DNA of 64,000 nucleotides from Mycobacterium scrofulaceum (GCF_002086735.1 NZ_MVIJ01000002.1:155231-219230); one strand, 5' to 3'. Counted from the stretch's first letter, positions 51,792 through 61,776 are shown. Translations and numbers: made by a program. The notes: generated by a model not told the origin, from the sequence alone.

Positions 51792-52223
51792 TCACTTGGT
51801 TCCGCCGGGGCCGCCGGGACTGCCGCCGGACCCGCCCGAGGGCGAGCCGGGGGTGAATCCGGGGCCGAGGAAGATGAAGGCGCCGTGGCTGTATCCGGCG
51901 TTCAGGCTTTCCAGCCGGATGCTGCAGGGGCGGTTGCCGTCGGGGCCCACGATCACGATGTTGCTGCTGTAGCGCAGGTATTCGCTGGCACCGTCGGCGG
52001 CGCGCGCCTGGGGCGCCTCGTACTCGGCCAGCGTGTCGGCCACGTCGTCGGGCGGTCCGCTGCACTCGTACCGCGTCCCGTTCGCGTCGCGGGAGTACTC
52101 GTGATAGTGACTGGCGATGTAGGACCCGATGTTCTTCTGCAGCAAGATGATTCCGGGCACCAGGCAGGCGACGGCGGCGACGGCCAGCGCACCGGCGATC
52201 ACGAACAGGCGGTTGCGGCTCAC
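51792..52223 (-). CDS. Rv2599-like single-pass protein (DUF4247)
   Basis: The 143-residue protein has one N-terminal membrane helix (8-30) and an extracytoplasmic domain with two Cys residues (YECSGPP and RPCSIRL) that may form a disulfide. The tail is rich in Gly/Pro/Ser. GTG 52223 overlaps the stop of the DUF2617 gene (GTGA) and gives the length I remember for Rv2599; GTG 52232 would add three residues. Unknown function. Confidence 0.82.
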   Translation of the reverse strand: MSRNRLFVIAGALAVAAVACLVPGIILLQKNIGSYIASHYHEYSRDANGTRYECSGPPDDVADTLAEYEAPQARAADGASEYLRYSSNIVIVGPDGNRPCSIRLESLNAGYSHGAFIFLGPGFTPGSPSGGSGGSPGGPGGTK

Positions 52224-52732
52224 GGGTGCCACCGGCTCGCCGTGTGGACCACCTCACCGCCGGACCCAAAAGCGTTGTGGGGATACAGGTGCCAGGTCCG
52301 CCAGTGCCATCCCGGGCCGTCGGGTTCGGCGGCCAGCGCGGTCAGCGCGGCGTCGTCGCCGGGGAAAGAGCCCCCCAGCCAACCGTTTTCCCGCGCGCAC
52401 CGCTCGCGCAGGTCACCCGCCATGCGGCGGAAGGTTCCCTCGTCGTACGTGTCGGTCCGGGATTCCAGCGAGTAGCCGACGGCGGCCGTGCGTTCCGGCA
52501 GGGCACCCCCGAAGCCGCGTGCGGTGCAGGAGACCTCCTCGCAGAACCGGCCCGCGGCGTGTTCGACCGTGACGACGTGCGACGCGCCGAGCACCCCGAG
52601 CAACAGGGCGCCGCCGTCGGGGTGGTGCAGGAGGCAGGTCGCCAGCGGCGGCGGCGCGGGCGCGTTGAGCGCGAGCCCGAGCCTTCGCCCGGACACGTCC
52701 GCAGGAGCCACGGCGAGCTGATGAAGCGGCAC
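52220..52732 (-). CDS. DUF2617 protein, Rv2598 counterpart
   Basis: The 170-residue soluble protein, with ARENGWLGGSFPGDDAALTAL near 110-130 and the C-terminal WHWRTWHLYPHN, matches the DUF2617 family found in this operon across actinobacteria. No catalytic motif is recognised. Start GTG 52732, 10 bp after the DUF4178 gene. Confidence 0.82.
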   Translation of the reverse strand: MPLHQLAVAPADVSGRRLGLALNAPAPPPLATCLLHHPDGGALLLGVLGASHVVTVEHAAGRFCEEVSCTARGFGGALPERTAAVGYSLESRTDTYDEGTFRRMAGDLRERCARENGWLGGSFPGDDAALTALAAEPDGPGWHWRTWHLYPHNAFGSGGEVVHTASRWHP

Positions 52733-52742
52733 CGGCGCGCTC

Positions 52743-53354
52743 CTAAGTCGAGGAGGGCGGGGGCGCCGGATAGACGGTCAGTTCGCCGGCCAGCACGGGC
52801 TTTCCCGTCGAGACCTCCCATGGCATGCCCGGCGCCCAGCGCTCGAAGGAGAGCAGCACGGACTCATCGGAGTTGGCGCAGTCGACGAACTCCATCTCGC
52901 CGCCCGCCGGCAGGCCGGTGGTGCCCTCGGTGGTGAACGAGGCGCGACCGCGCTCGGACTCGTGAAACGTCACCCCGTCGACGACGTACTGGTCGCCCGG
53001 TTGCAGCCGGACGTCCTTGCGGCTGATCCACATCGCCAGCTCGAGGCGCCCGTCGTCTTCCTCGACGCTGAACCAGATCGGCTGGTCGCCGCCCTCCAAC
53101 AGGTGCTCCCACCACACGAACGGGCCCTCGCGGTACGTCACCGAGCCGCGCACCACATAGTCGACCCCGCCATAGCTGACGATGGCGCCGGGCCCGAGCT
53201 GGCGGGGCCCGAACTCCGGCATCGCGTTGAACGAGAGCGGATCCTGGCGGCCGCGCGGGGGGCCCGGCCGCTTGGGGCGCCGCAAAGCGATGACGAGCAC
53301 AACGATGGACGCGATGAACAGCACGATCGCGATAATGACCAGCAGTGATCCCAC
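52743..53354 (-). CDS. DUF4178 membrane-anchored protein, Rv2597 counterpart
   Basis: The 203-residue protein has an N-terminal helix (2-22), a basic linker and a DUF4178 domain (about 50-200) with [22 protein letters not shown] and the WWEHLLEG segment. GTG 53354 has a GGGAGG site; the frame is open further upstream only as antisense of ruvC. It is first gene of the Rv2597-Rv2601 operon, divergent from ruvC with 181 bp between. The protein function is unknown; family members occur with membrane-stress genes. Confidence 0.85.
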   Translation of the reverse strand: MGSLLVIIAIVLFIASIVVLVIALRRPKRPGPPRGRQDPLSFNAMPEFGPRQLGPGAIVSYGGVDYVVRGSVTYREGPFVWWEHLLEGGDQPIWFSVEEDDGRLELAMWISRKDVRLQPGDQYVVDGVTFHESERGRASFTTEGTTGLPAGGEMEFVDCANSDESVLLSFERWAPGMPWEVSTGKPVLAGELTVYPAPPPSST

Positions 53355-53535
53355 GCGAGCCCTCCCGTTGCCACCTTGCTCGAGCGAACGTCGGCTAAAG
53401 CTAACAGCTTTTGTGTGGGTTCGGCGCTGTAACGTCCCGACCGGGAATCGGCGCCGCCGCCGCGTGTCCTCCGTGAACCGGTCGGTCGCGCCCGCTAGGG
53501 TATCGAACAGCTGTTCTACAGGTGGGAGCGGGCAA

Positions 53536-54090
53536 ATGCGCGTGATGGGCGTCGACCCCGGACTGACCCGTTGCGGACTGTCGGTCGTGGAAAGCGGGCG
53601 CGGACGCAACGTGATCGCCCTGGACGTCGACGTGGTGCGGACGTCGTCGGACGCGCCGCTGGCCCAGCGGTTGCTGGCCATCAGCGACGCCGTCGAGCAT
53701 TGGCTGGCCACCCACCAGCCCGACGTGGTGGCCATCGAGCGGGTGTTCTCCCAGCTGAACGTGTCGACCGTGATGGGCACCGCGCAGGCCGGCGGGGTGG
53801 TGGCCCTGGCGGCGGCCAAGCGCGGCATCGACGTGCACTTCCACACCCCGAGCGAGGTGAAGGCCGCGGTGACGGGCAACGGCGCCGCCGACAAGGCTCA
53901 GGTCACCGCGATGGTCACCAAAATCCTTGCGCTGCAAGCCAAACCGACGCCGGCCGACGCCGCCGACGCGCTGGCCCTGGCGATCTGTCATTGCTGGAGG
54001 GCGCCGATGATGGCCCGGATGGCCGCGGCCGAGGCGCTGGCTGCGCAACAGCGCCACGCATACCTGGCCAAGCTGAAGGCCGCGCGATGA
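53536..54090 (+). CDS. ruvC: Holliday junction resolvase RuvC
   Basis: The 184-residue endonuclease has the RNase H fold: [11 protein letters not shown] with Asp7, the IERVF motif with catalytic Glu near 70, and the C-terminal [12 protein letters not shown] with two Asp residues near 143-146. It resolves Holliday junctions with RuvAB. ATG 53536 follows GGGAGCGG; TAGGGT at 53496-53501 is a probable -10. Its TGA overlaps ruvA. Confidence 0.95.
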   Translation: MRVMGVDPGLTRCGLSVVESGRGRNVIALDVDVVRTSSDAPLAQRLLAISDAVEHWLATHQPDVVAIERVFSQLNVSTVMGTAQAGGVVALAAAKRGIDVHFHTPSEVKAAVTGNGAADKAQVTAMVTKILALQAKPTPADAADALALAICHCWRAPMMARMAAAEALAAQQRHAYLAKLKAAR

Positions 54091-54680
54091 TCGCTTCGGT
54101 CCGCGGCGAGGTGCTCGAGGTGGCGCTCGATCATGCGGTGATCGAGGCCGCCGGCGTCGGCTACCGGGTGAACGCGACGCCGTCGACGCTGGCGACGCTG
54201 CGCACCGGCACCGAGGCGCGGCTGATCACCGCGATGGTGGTGCGCGAGGACTCGATGACGCTGTACGGGTTCACCGACGCCGAGGCGCGCGACCTGTTCC
54301 TGACGCTGTTGACGGTGTCGGGCGTCGGGCCCCGGCTGGCGATGGCGACGCTGGCGGTGCACGACGCCGCGGCACTGCGGCAGGTGCTGCACGACGGCGA
54401 CGTCACCGCGCTGACCCGGGTGCCCGGGATCGGCAAGCGCGGCGCCGAACGGATGGTGCTCGAGCTGCGCGACAAGGTGGGCGCCCCCGTGGCGGCCGGG
54501 GGAGCGCCGGCGGTCAACGGGCACGCGGTCCGCGGCCCGGTGGTGGAGGCGCTGGTCGGGCTGGGCTTCGCCGTCAAGCAGGCCGAAGAGGCCACCGACA
54601 AGGTGCTGGCCAGCGAGCAGGACGCGACGACATCCGCCGCCCTGCGCGCCGCGCTGTCGCTGCTGGGCAAGTCGCGATGA
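54087..54680 (+). CDS. ruvA: Holliday junction branch-migration protein RuvA
   Basis: In this 197-residue protein the OB-fold is at 1-65 (MIASVRGEV). Two helix-hairpin-helix motifs follow ([13 protein letters not shown] near 75-87 and [16 protein letters not shown] near 110-125), and a C-terminal UBA-like domain III contacts RuvB. It binds the four-way junction and loads RuvB. ATG overlaps the ruvC TGA. Confidence 0.95.
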   Translation: MIASVRGEVLEVALDHAVIEAAGVGYRVNATPSTLATLRTGTEARLITAMVVREDSMTLYGFTDAEARDLFLTLLTVSGVGPRLAMATLAVHDAAALRQVLHDGDVTALTRVPGIGKRGAERMVLELRDKVGAPVAAGGAPAVNGHAVRGPVVEALVGLGFAVKQAEEATDKVLASEQDATTSAALRAALSLLGKSR

Positions 54681-54727
54681 GGCGCGCCGGCGACGAGGCA
54701 GTGGGGGTAGGCCCCCTCGCCGCTGGG

Positions 54728-54764
54728 CGGTTGGGGGTGCCCCCACCCGCTTGTGGGGGAGAGC
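54728..54764. repeat. G-rich hairpin repeat, copy 2, between ruvA and ruvB
   Basis: GGTTGGGGGTGCCCCCACCC followed by GCTTGTGGGGGAG resembles the element at 49667-49695. It sits in a 91-bp gap in the ruvA-ruvB operon, where closer spacing might be expected. Confidence 0.55.
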
Positions 54765-54771
54765 GGCGCGC

Positions 54772-55818
54772 ATGACGGACGAACCGTTCGACCGCGACGT
54801 CTCCCCGGCGCTGTCCGTCGGCGAGGGCGACATCGACGTCAGCCTGCGGCCGCGTTCGCTGCGGGAGTTCATCGGCCAGCCGCGGGTGCGCGAACAGCTC
54901 CAACTGGTGATCGAGGGCGCCAAGAACCGCGGCGGCACACCGGACCACATCCTGCTGTCGGGGCCCCCCGGGCTCGGCAAGACGTCGCTGGCGATGATCA
55001 TCGCCGCCGAGCTCGGCTCGTCGCTGCGGGTGACGTCCGGCCCCGCCCTGGAGCGCGCCGGTGACCTGGCGGCCATGCTGTCCAACCTGGTCGAGCACGA
55101 CGTGCTGTTCATCGACGAGATCCACCGCATCGCCCGCCCCGCCGAGGAGATGCTGTACCTGGCCATGGAGGACTTCCGCGTCGACGTGGTGGTGGGCAAG
55201 GGTCCCGGCGCGACGTCGATCCCCCTGGAGGTGGCCCCCTTCACCCTGGTCGGCGCCACCACCCGGTCCGGCGCCCTGACCGGCCCGCTGCGCGACCGGT
55301 TCGGCTTCACCGCGCACATGGACTTCTACGAGCCCGCCGAGCTGGAGCTGGTGCTGGCCCGCTCCGCCGGCATCCTGGGCATCGAGCTGGGCGCCGAGGC
55401 CGCCGAGGAGATCGCCCGCCGCTCGCGCGGCACCCCGCGCATCGCCAACCGGCTGCTGCGCCGGGTCCGGGACTTCGCCGAGGTCCGCGCCGACGGGGTG
55501 ATCACCCGCGACGTGGCCAAGTCCGCGCTCGCGGTCTACGACGTCGACGAGCTCGGCCTGGACCGGCTGGACCGGGCGGTGCTGTCGGCGCTGACCCGCA
55601 GCTTCGGCGGCGGCCCGGTGGGCGTGTCGACGCTCGCGGTGGCCGTGGGCGAGGAGGCCGCCACCGTCGAGGAGGTGTGCGAGCCATTCCTGGTGCGCGC
55701 CGGGATGGTCGCGCGCACGCCCCGCGGCCGGGTGGCCACCGCGCAGGCGTGGACGCATCTGGGCATGAGCCCGCCGGCGAACGCCACCGGGTTGGGCCAG
55801 GCCGGCCTGTTCGACTAG
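54772..55818 (+). CDS. ruvB: Holliday junction DNA helicase RuvB
   Basis: The 348-residue AAA+ motor has Walker [10 protein letters not shown] near 62-70, Walker B LFIDEIHR near 112-119, sensor 1 GATTRSG and the arginine finger region LRDRFG. The C-terminal winged helix ends [11 protein letters not shown] 54772 gives the family N-terminus. The 91-bp gap from ruvA contains a G-rich hairpin repeat. Confidence 0.95.
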   Translation: MTDEPFDRDVSPALSVGEGDIDVSLRPRSLREFIGQPRVREQLQLVIEGAKNRGGTPDHILLSGPPGLGKTSLAMIIAAELGSSLRVTSGPALERAGDLAAMLSNLVEHDVLFIDEIHRIARPAEEMLYLAMEDFRVDVVVGKGPGATSIPLEVAPFTLVGATTRSGALTGPLRDRFGFTAHMDFYEPAELELVLARSAGILGIELGAEAAEEIARRSRGTPRIANRLLRRVRDFAEVRADGVITRDVAKSALAVYDVDELGLDRLDRAVLSALTRSFGGGPVGVSTLAVAVGEEAATVEEVCEPFLVRAGMVARTPRGRVATAQAWTHLGMSPPANATGLGQAGLFD

Positions 55819-56024
55819 CGCTGGGCCCCGCCCCGCCAATTTGCGGCCGAATCGTGACCTTTCCGCCGAGCCGGCGCGCGCACGGTCGCCGGCCTGCCCA
55901 AACCGCGCGACACGCCCGGCGCGGCGGGCGACAGCAAACGATCGGCGCGGTCCGCGGTCGGTTATCCGTCTGCGCGGCAGGGTAACCAGGCTCACAGCAG
56001 CAATACCTGTTGAAGGAGATTCTG
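55819..56024. other. Intergenic region after ruvB
   Basis: In these 206 bp no gene is credible. A SigF-like promoter lies at 55961-55985 and the AAGGAG site of the next gene at 56013-56018. The rest shows nothing distinct. Confidence 0.5.
55961..55985 (+). promoter_or_regulatory. SigF-like promoter upstream of paralogue 1
   Basis: GTTA (55961-55964), a 15-bp spacer and GGGTAA (55980-55985) resemble the mycobacterial SigF promoter (GTTT-N15-17-GGGTA). It is 39 bp before the ATG at 56025. Confidence 0.55.
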
Positions 56025-56705
56025 ATGAGGACCAAGCGCTACGACTACCAACGCCCTCGTGCGCTGTACATGCCGCGCACCCGTGGCGCGCTGACCGGGC
56101 TACTCCTGATCCTGTTGGGTGCCTGGGGCGCGTTGGTGCCGTTCTTCGGCCCACACCTCGATTGGGCGTACACGAGTGACCCGGCGTGGACGTGGACCGC
56201 GGCCAAAGGATGGCTGGAGGTGCTGCCGGGTGCCGCGGCGGCACTGGGTGGCCTGCTGGTGCTGTTGTCCGGTAATCGCGCCAGCGCCGTGCTGGGCGGC
56301 TGGCTGGCCGTCCTGGGCGGCGCCTGGTTCGTGGTCGGCCGCCCGTTCGCGTCGACCCTGGGAATCGGGGACGTCGGTCAGCCTGTGGCCTCGACGGACG
56401 TCAAGCGGGCCCTGCTCGAGGTCACCTACTTCACCGGCCTGGGTGCGCTGATCGTTTTCCTGGGCGGGGCCGCGGTGGCCCGGCTTGCGGTCCGGCACGC
56501 GCGCGACGTGGTGGTGACCGAGCCGGCGCCGGTGGCGGCGGGCGCCGCGCCGGCGGGTGGACCGGCCAACTACGACGAGACCCGCGGCGCGACGCGCGGG
56601 CGCACGGACCCGGAGGCGGCCGAGCCGGAGCACCGCGGTCGCGGCCTGTTCGGCCGGCGCACCGGCGGCGGCCTGTTCCACCGGCATCACCACGCCGGCG
56701 TCTAG
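56025..56705 (+). CDS. Four-helix membrane protein, paralogue 1, unknown
   Basis: The 226-residue protein has four membrane helices: about 25-45, 65-85, 92-112 and 135-158. Between them lie a short WAYTSDPAWTWTAAKGWLEVLPG loop and VASTDVKRALLEVTYFTGLG. The C-terminal 65 residues are Arg/Gly/His-rich and cytoplasmic. It is clearly related to the protein at 57343-58029. ATG 56025 follows AAGGAG. I know of no assigned function; such proteins occur in mycobacteria as conserved membrane proteins. A strong terminator follows. Confidence 0.8.
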   Translation: MRTKRYDYQRPRALYMPRTRGALTGLLLILLGAWGALVPFFGPHLDWAYTSDPAWTWTAAKGWLEVLPGAAAALGGLLVLLSGNRASAVLGGWLAVLGGAWFVVGRPFASTLGIGDVGQPVASTDVKRALLEVTYFTGLGALIVFLGGAAVARLAVRHARDVVVTEPAPVAAGAAPAGGPANYDETRGATRGRTDPEAAEPEHRGRGLFGRRTGGGLFHRHHHAGV

Positions 56706-56727
56706 CGAGGCCACTGACAACGCGGCA

Positions 56728-56757
56728 GGCGCCGGTAGCCCCTCGGCTACCGGCGCC
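56728..56757 (+). terminator. Intrinsic terminator after paralogue 1
   Basis: GGCGCCGGTAGCC (56728-56740) and GGCTACCGGCGCC (56745-56757) form a perfect 13-bp stem with a 4-nt loop, followed by GTTTCG. It separates this gene from the DUF1304 gene. Confidence 0.8.
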
Positions 56758-56827
56758 GTTTCGCGTCGAGGGGCGGCCGCAGGTCGGTAGAGTCCACCGC
56801 GCAGGCCTCGACCGACCAGGGGGAGCG

Positions 56828-57211
56828 ATGATCACCGCCGGGCTGGTATTCGCCGCGCTGGCGGTGTTATTGCACGTCTACATCTTCGTGATGGAATCGT
56901 TGACCTGGACCTCGGCGCGCACCCGGGCGACGTTCGGGACCACGGCCGAGGAGGCCGAGACCACCAAGCTGCTGGCGTTCAACCAGGGCTTCTACAACTT
57001 GTTCCTGGCGGTCGTCAGCGCCATCGGCATCGCCGCTATTGTCATGCGGCACAACGCCGTTGGCGCGGCGCTGGTGTTCGCCGGCGTGGGGTCGATGGCC
57101 GCGGCCGCGGTGGTGCTGCTGTTGTCCGCGCCGGAGAAGGCGCGGGCCGCGGTGACGCAGGGCGCCTTTCCGGCGATCGCGATCGTGCTGCTGCTGCTCG
57201 GCCTCCGCTAG
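56828..57211 (+). CDS. DUF1304 membrane protein
   Basis: The 127-residue protein has four membrane helices and the DUF1304 hallmarks: HVYIFVMESLTW near 17-28, then KLLAFNQGFYNLFLA near 58-72. Function unknown. ATG 56828 has a GGGGGAGCG site and a TAGAGT -10-like element at 56788-56793. It is bracketed by two paralogous membrane protein genes. Confidence 0.87.
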   Translation: MITAGLVFAALAVLLHVYIFVMESLTWTSARTRATFGTTAEEAETTKLLAFNQGFYNLFLAVVSAIGIAAIVMRHNAVGAALVFAGVGSMAAAAVVLLLSAPEKARAAVTQGAFPAIAIVLLLLGLR

Positions 57212-57272
57212 TAACACCAGCCTCACCAGCCACAACCGTCACCGGCGGGGGTGGCGTTCGCCCGCCGCATGG

Positions 57273-57297
57273 GTTACGAGTGGAAACCGCCGGGTAC
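57273..57297 (+). promoter_or_regulatory. SigF-like promoter upstream of paralogue 2
   Basis: GTTA (57273-57276), a 15-bp spacer and GGGTAC (57292-57297) have the same geometry as the element before paralogue 1. It is 45 bp before the ATG at 57343. Confidence 0.55.
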
Positions 57298-57342
57298 CCA
57301 TCTCCGGCCGGAAATAGGCCCGGTATTCAACGAGGGGAAATC

Positions 57343-58029
57343 ATGAAATACGCAGAAGACGGCCAACCCCGCGGGCTGAGTATGCCGCGCTCGCGTGGCG
57401 CGGTCAGCGGATTGCTCTTGGTCATCCTGGGGGCTTGGGGGGCGTTAATACCGTTTGTCGGACCTCGCTTCAATTTCGCCTACACACCCGACCGGGCGTG
57501 GGCGTGGAGTTCGGCGCGAGGGTGGCTCGAGGTGCTGCCGGGAGCCGCGACCGTGCTGGGCGGTCTCTTGCTGATCGTCGCGGGCAACCGCCTGGCGGCG
57601 ATGCTGGGCGGCTGGCTGGCGGTGCTGGCCGGCGGGTGGTTCGTCGTCGGTGGTCAGTTCGCCCCGCTGCTGGGTATCGGCTCCGCCGGTGACCCGGTCG
57701 CCGCCACCGAGCGAAAGCGGGCGGTACTCGAAGTCGCCTATTTCTCCGGACTGGGTGCGCTGATCGTCTTCGTCGGCGGTGTGGTGCTGGCCCGCACGGC
57801 CGTGCGCCTGGCGCGCGACGTCCAGCCGCCGGCGCCGGCGGAAGCCGCGGCCGCGCCGGGCGTCGAACCGTACCGGGAGCCGGCGTACGAACCGGCCGAG
57901 GTGTCCTCGGGCGCGCTGACCAAGCCGCGTACAGCCGTCGACCCGCAGCCGAAGCGCGGCTGGCGCCGCAACCGCCCGGCGTCGGGCGCCAACGCCGCGT
58001 ACCTGCGCTGGCCGCATCCTCAGCAGTAG
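57343..58029 (+). CDS. Four-helix membrane protein, paralogue 2, unknown
   Basis: This 228-residue protein is related to that at 56025 over residues 10-165: shared SMPRSRGAVSGLLLVILGAW-type start, AYTPDRAWAWSSARGWLEVLPG loop and KRAVLEVAYFSGLGALIVF. The tail is different (Pro/Glu then Arg-rich), suggesting an old duplication. ATG 57343 follows GAGGGGAAATC. It has no recognised function. A perfect 16-bp terminator follows. Confidence 0.8.
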   Translation: MKYAEDGQPRGLSMPRSRGAVSGLLLVILGAWGALIPFVGPRFNFAYTPDRAWAWSSARGWLEVLPGAATVLGGLLLIVAGNRLAAMLGGWLAVLAGGWFVVGGQFAPLLGIGSAGDPVAATERKRAVLEVAYFSGLGALIVFVGGVVLARTAVRLARDVQPPAPAEAAAAPGVEPYREPAYEPAEVSSGALTKPRTAVDPQPKRGWRRNRPASGANAAYLRWPHPQQ

Positions 58030-58046
58030 CCCGCGCGCAACCAAAA

Positions 58047-58082
58047 GCAATCGCCCAGTCCCGGACGGGACTGGGCGATTGC
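58047..58082. terminator. Bidirectional terminator, perfect 16-bp stem
   Basis: GCAATCGCCCAGTCCC (58047-58062) and its exact complement at 58067-58082 enclose a GGAC loop. It lies between the membrane protein gene and the convergent car gene and can end both transcripts. Confidence 0.85.
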
Positions 58083-58092
58083 CGTCTTGCCT

Positions 58093-61000
58093 TTACAGCA
58101 GTCCGAGCAACTGCAGGTCGGTGGCGTACTTGACGATGATCGGCGGCGAGACATGTGGGATGTCCTTGTCCGGGCCGATCTTCGCCTCCTGCACCGCGGC
58201 GCGGAAGCGGTCGGTCGGCGCCATCGATCCGTTGATCGGCTTCTCGGGCTGCTGGTAGTTGTGCAGCAGCGGCAGCAGCGAGTACTGGCGCTGCCGCTCC
58301 GGCAGGCCCCGCATGGTGCCCTCGAACCGCCGCAGCCATTCGCCGTAGTCGGCGATGCGCTGGATTCCGTAGCCGGCGTCGATCAGCCAGTCGACGTACT
58401 CGTCGAGGCCGATGCCGTCGTCGTACGGGTTCATCACGTGGTACGTCTGGAAGCCGTCCCGGCCGGAGGCGTTGTCCAGCACCTGCGTCCCCAGCGTGGA
58501 GATCGCCGCGGCGATGAACTCGACCGGCAGGCCGTCGTAGTGCGAACGCTGCCGGTTGCCGTCGGCGTCCAGTTCGTAGAACGAACCGGGCGCGACACCG
58601 GTCGCGACCAGGCTCAGCATCAGCCGGGTGAACATGTCCGGCAGGTTGAGCTGCCCGGCGTAGGTGGTGTCGGCCAGGATCATGTCGCACCGGAACACCG
58701 CGACCGGCAGGCCGCACAGGTCGTGCGCCTCGCGCAGCAGCACCTCGCCGGCCCACTTGCTGTTGCCGTAGCCGTTGGCGTAGTTGTCGTTGACCGCGCG
58801 GGTCGCGCTGATCTGCCGGATGTCGGCGTCCTCGACGAACTGGCCCGGCTTGATCTGGTCACCGACGCCGATTGTCGACACGTAGGTGTACGGCTTCAGC
58901 TTGGTGGTGAGCGCGATGCGGATCAGCTCGGCGGTGCCCAGCGCGTTGGGACCGAACAGCTCGCTGTACGGCAGCACGTGGTTGACCAGGGCGGCCGGGT
59001 CGACGATCACGTCGACCGTGTCGGCCAGCCGCTGCCAGGTCTGCTGGTCCAGGCCCAGGTTGGGCTCGCCCTTGTCGCCGGCGATCACCTCGAGGTGGTC
59101 GGCGGCCAGTTCCCGGTAGTGGGCCACCAGCTTCGGGTCGCCCTGCGGGGAGCCGACGCCGAAGGTCTTGTCGAGCCGGGCGCGCGCCTCGTCGTCGGAC
59201 TTGGCCCGCACCAGGGCGATCACCTTGCCGTCCACCAAGTCCATCCGCTCGAGCCACTCCAGCGCCAGGTAGCGGCCCAGGAAGCCGGTCGCGCCGGTCA
59301 GCAGCACCGTGCGCACCTCGGTGGTGGGCTTGGGCAGGCTGGGCGCGGCGGCCAGCGTCTCGGCCTCGAGGAACTTGTCCAGGGTCAGGTCGCTGGCGTG
59401 CACCGTGGTCGCCTCACGGCCGTGGACGGCCGCGAACGTGGGCCGCTTGCTGCCCTGGCGCTCGCCCTCGATGTAGTTGGCGATGGCCTGCAGGTCGCTG
59501 GCCGGGCTGACGATGACGCCCACCGGGACGTCGATGTCGAAGATCTCGCGCAGCAGGTTGCCGAACGTCAGCGCCGACAACGAGTCCCCACCCAGATCGG
59601 TGAAGTGCGCGTCGGGCGAGAGGTCGGTGGCGGCGGTGCCCAGCATGGCGGCGGCGGCGCGGCTGACCGTCTGCAGCACCGGCGCGTTGGCGCCGCTGCG
59701 GCGCAGCTCGGCCAGCTCGTTGGCCTGGCCCTCGGCGAGCTCGGCGTAGAGCTGCTCGAGCCGTTCGCCGTAGTGCTGCTTGAGCTTGGGCCACGCCAGC
59801 TTGCGGATCCCGGTCAGCAGCCCGTTCTCCAGGCTGAACGGGGTGGTCTCGATGATGAAGTCGCGCGGCACCTCGTAGGACTGCAGGCCGGCCTGACGGG
59901 CGACGTTCTGCAGCGAGTCGGCGATCTTTCCCTTGAGCGCCTCGGGGTCCCAGCGCCCCAGGGCTTCCTGGGTCGGCACCACGACGGCCAGCAGGTAGGG
60001 CTGCGCGCTGTTGCCGTAGACGTAGATCTGGCGGACCAGCGGGCTGTTGCCGAACTCGGCCTCCAGCTTGGCCAGCGTCACGAACTCGCCCTGCGCCAGC
60101 TTCAGCACGTTGTTGCGGCGGTCCACGTAGACCAGCTTGTCGGGCGCGACCTCGGCGAACACGTCGCCGGTCCGGTAGTAGCCGTCCTCGTCGAACACGT
60201 TGGCCGTGATCTCGGCCCGCTTGTAGTAGCCGGGGAACATGTTCTCGGTCCGCAGCACCAGTTCACCGCGCGGGTGGGGCCGGTCCGTCCCGAAGTAGCC
60301 CAGGTCCGGCACGTCGACCAGCTTGTAGTCGATCACCGGTGGGCGCTGGATCTCGCCGTCGAAGAGCACCATGCCGGCCTCGGTGGAGCCGTAGCCGTCC
60401 ATCAGGTGCATTTGCAGCAGGGACTCGACCCAGTTGCGCAGTTCCGGGGAGGTGGGCGCCGAGCCCGTCATCGCGAAGATGTACCGACCGCCCAGCAGGT
60501 ACTGCCGCTGCTCGGCCAACACCTCGGCCTCGACAGCCTGCCGGTCTGCGCCGTCGGCGAGCCGCCGCTCCACCTGGCGCTGGAACTCGCCGAACAGGGT
60601 CTCCCAGATGCGCGGCACGAAGTTCAGCTCGGTGGGGCGCACCAGCTCGAGGTCCTCGAGCAGCGTCGAAAGGTCGCTCCTGGCCGCGAAATAGGCCGTG
60701 CCGCCGTTGCCCAGGGTGCCGTAGAGGATGCCGCGGCCCATGACGTGGCTCATCGGCATGAAGTTCAGGGTGATCGACGCGGCGCTCTCGCCGAACCAGT
60801 TCCGGCTGCCGCGCCGCCAGATCTTGGCGACGTTGCTCTGCGGGTACATCGCGCCCTTGGGCGCGCCGGTGCTGCCGGAGGTGTAGATCAGCAGCGCGAG
60901 CGGGTCGGGCTCGTCGCTGGCCGGGAGTTCCGCGTCGGGCAGCGCCCTGCCGCGCTCGAGCACCTCGGCGAGCGTCTCGACGACCACGCCGGCGTCCGCC

Positions 61001-61626
61001 AGCCGCGTGCGGGCGGTTTCGACGGCCTCCCGCTCGTCGTCCACCTCGGGGTGGTAGTCGAACACGACCAGCTTGGCGGGCCGGTGGCCGCTCAGGATCA
61101 GCTCCACCGCGTCGGGCAGCTGGTTCGCGCTGGCCGCGATCACGGTGGGCTCGGTCTCGGCCACGATCGGGTGCAGCGACGTCAGCGACGCGCTGGTCTG
61201 CAGCGGGACCGACACCGCGCTGACCGTGGCCAGCGCCATGTCGATCGTGGCGTAGTCGACGCTGTTGAAGCCCAGGATGCAGACCCGGTCACCGACGCGC
61301 ACCTCGTCATGGGCCCACGCGCGGCCGAGCGCTGAAACCCGGTCGCCGAGCTCGCGGTAGCTGAGGGTCTCGAAGCGGGGGAGCAGCTCCAGCCTGGTGC
61401 GGCCGCTCGCCGAGTCCTCGACGAACTCCACCGCCCGGTGCGCCAGCGCCGGGCGGTCCGCGTACCCGTCGAGCACCGTCCTGATCACCTGGGGGAGCCG
61501 CAGGCCGGGCTCCTCGAGGGCCGCCTCGATCGCCGGATCCGGGCGGGCGGCGGCGAACTGCGGGTCGTTTGCGGTCAGTTCCTCGATACGGCGCTCGAGC
61601 CGCTCGTCGTGATTGATGGTCGACAT
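58093..61626 (-). CDS. car: Carboxylic acid reductase (FadD9)
   Basis: The 1177-residue three-domain enzyme has an adenylation domain (to about 640; [11 protein letters not shown] near 250, YGSTEAG, and RTGDVF). A phosphopantetheine carrier follows (GGDSLSAL with Ser near 680), then a thioester reductase domain ([11 protein letters not shown] near 775, with YGNSKW as the Tyr/Lys pair). It reduces fatty or aromatic acids to aldehydes using ATP and NADPH, after activation by a phosphopantetheinyl transferase. It matches Rv2590 in position and architecture. ATG 61626 is preferred over an in-frame TTG two codons upstream. Confidence 0.93.
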   Translation of the reverse strand: MSTINHDERLERRIEELTANDPQFAAARPDPAIEAALEEPGLRLPQVIRTVLDGYADRPALAHRAVEFVEDSASGRTRLELLPRFETLSYRELGDRVSALGRAWAHDEVRVGDRVCILGFNSVDYATIDMALATVSAVSVPLQTSASLTSLHPIVAETEPTVIAASANQLPDAVELILSGHRPAKLVVFDYHPEVDDEREAVETARTRLADAGVVVETLAEVLERGRALPDAELPASDEPDPLALLIYTSGSTGAPKGAMYPQSNVAKIWRRGSRNWFGESAASITLNFMPMSHVMGRGILYGTLGNGGTAYFAARSDLSTLLEDLELVRPTELNFVPRIWETLFGEFQRQVERRLADGADRQAVEAEVLAEQRQYLLGGRYIFAMTGSAPTSPELRNWVESLLQMHLMDGYGSTEAGMVLFDGEIQRPPVIDYKLVDVPDLGYFGTDRPHPRGELVLRTENMFPGYYKRAEITANVFDEDGYYRTGDVFAEVAPDKLVYVDRRNNVLKLAQGEFVTLAKLEAEFGNSPLVRQIYVYGNSAQPYLLAVVVPTQEALGRWDPEALKGKIADSLQNVARQAGLQSYEVPRDFIIETTPFSLENGLLTGIRKLAWPKLKQHYGERLEQLYAELAEGQANELAELRRSGANAPVLQTVSRAAAAMLGTAATDLSPDAHFTDLGGDSLSALTFGNLLREIFDIDVPVGVIVSPASDLQAIANYIEGERQGSKRPTFAAVHGREATTVHASDLTLDKFLEAETLAAAPSLPKPTTEVRTVLLTGATGFLGRYLALEWLERMDLVDGKVIALVRAKSDDEARARLDKTFGVGSPQGDPKLVAHYRELAADHLEVIAGDKGEPNLGLDQQTWQRLADTVDVIVDPAALVNHVLPYSELFGPNALGTAELIRIALTTKLKPYTYVSTIGVGDQIKPGQFVEDADIRQISATRAVNDNYANGYGNSKWAGEVLLREAHDLCGLPVAVFRCDMILADTTYAGQLNLPDMFTRLMLSLVATGVAPGSFYELDADGNRQRSHYDGLPVEFIAAAISTLGTQVLDNASGRDGFQTYHVMNPYDDGIGLDEYVDWLIDAGYGIQRIADYGEWLRRFEGTMRGLPERQRQYSLLPLLHNYQQPEKPINGSMAPTDRFRAAVQEAKIGPDKDIPHVSPPIIVKYATDLQLLGLL

Positions 61627-61687
61627 AAGCAATTCCCTCGCAATGAAAGTTAGTGAGTCATTTTGGCGCCGATGCGCTGACGGTTAA

Positions 61688-61709
61688 AACGTTAGCTAAA
61701 GTAACGTTA
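61688..61709. promoter_or_regulatory. AACGTTA direct repeats upstream of car
   Basis: AACGTTA at 61688-61694 and 61703-61709 are 15 bp apart in an AT-rich stretch, 62-83 bp upstream of the car start. Each contains the palindrome AACGTT. They are a candidate operator or promoter element for car or for gabT read-through control. Confidence 0.5.
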
Positions 61710-61776
61710 TTCCACCATGGCCGCGCCGCGGCGGAGGTTGTGACATTGGCCACGCGGCCGGACATGTCCCCAGGTC

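Noticed and set aside
58087..61335. Very long open frame (about 1080 codons) on the plus strand opposite car
   Set aside because: It mirrors the codon structure of car in a GC-rich genome, has low-complexity Arg/Val/Gly/His composition and no motif; car itself is unmistakable.
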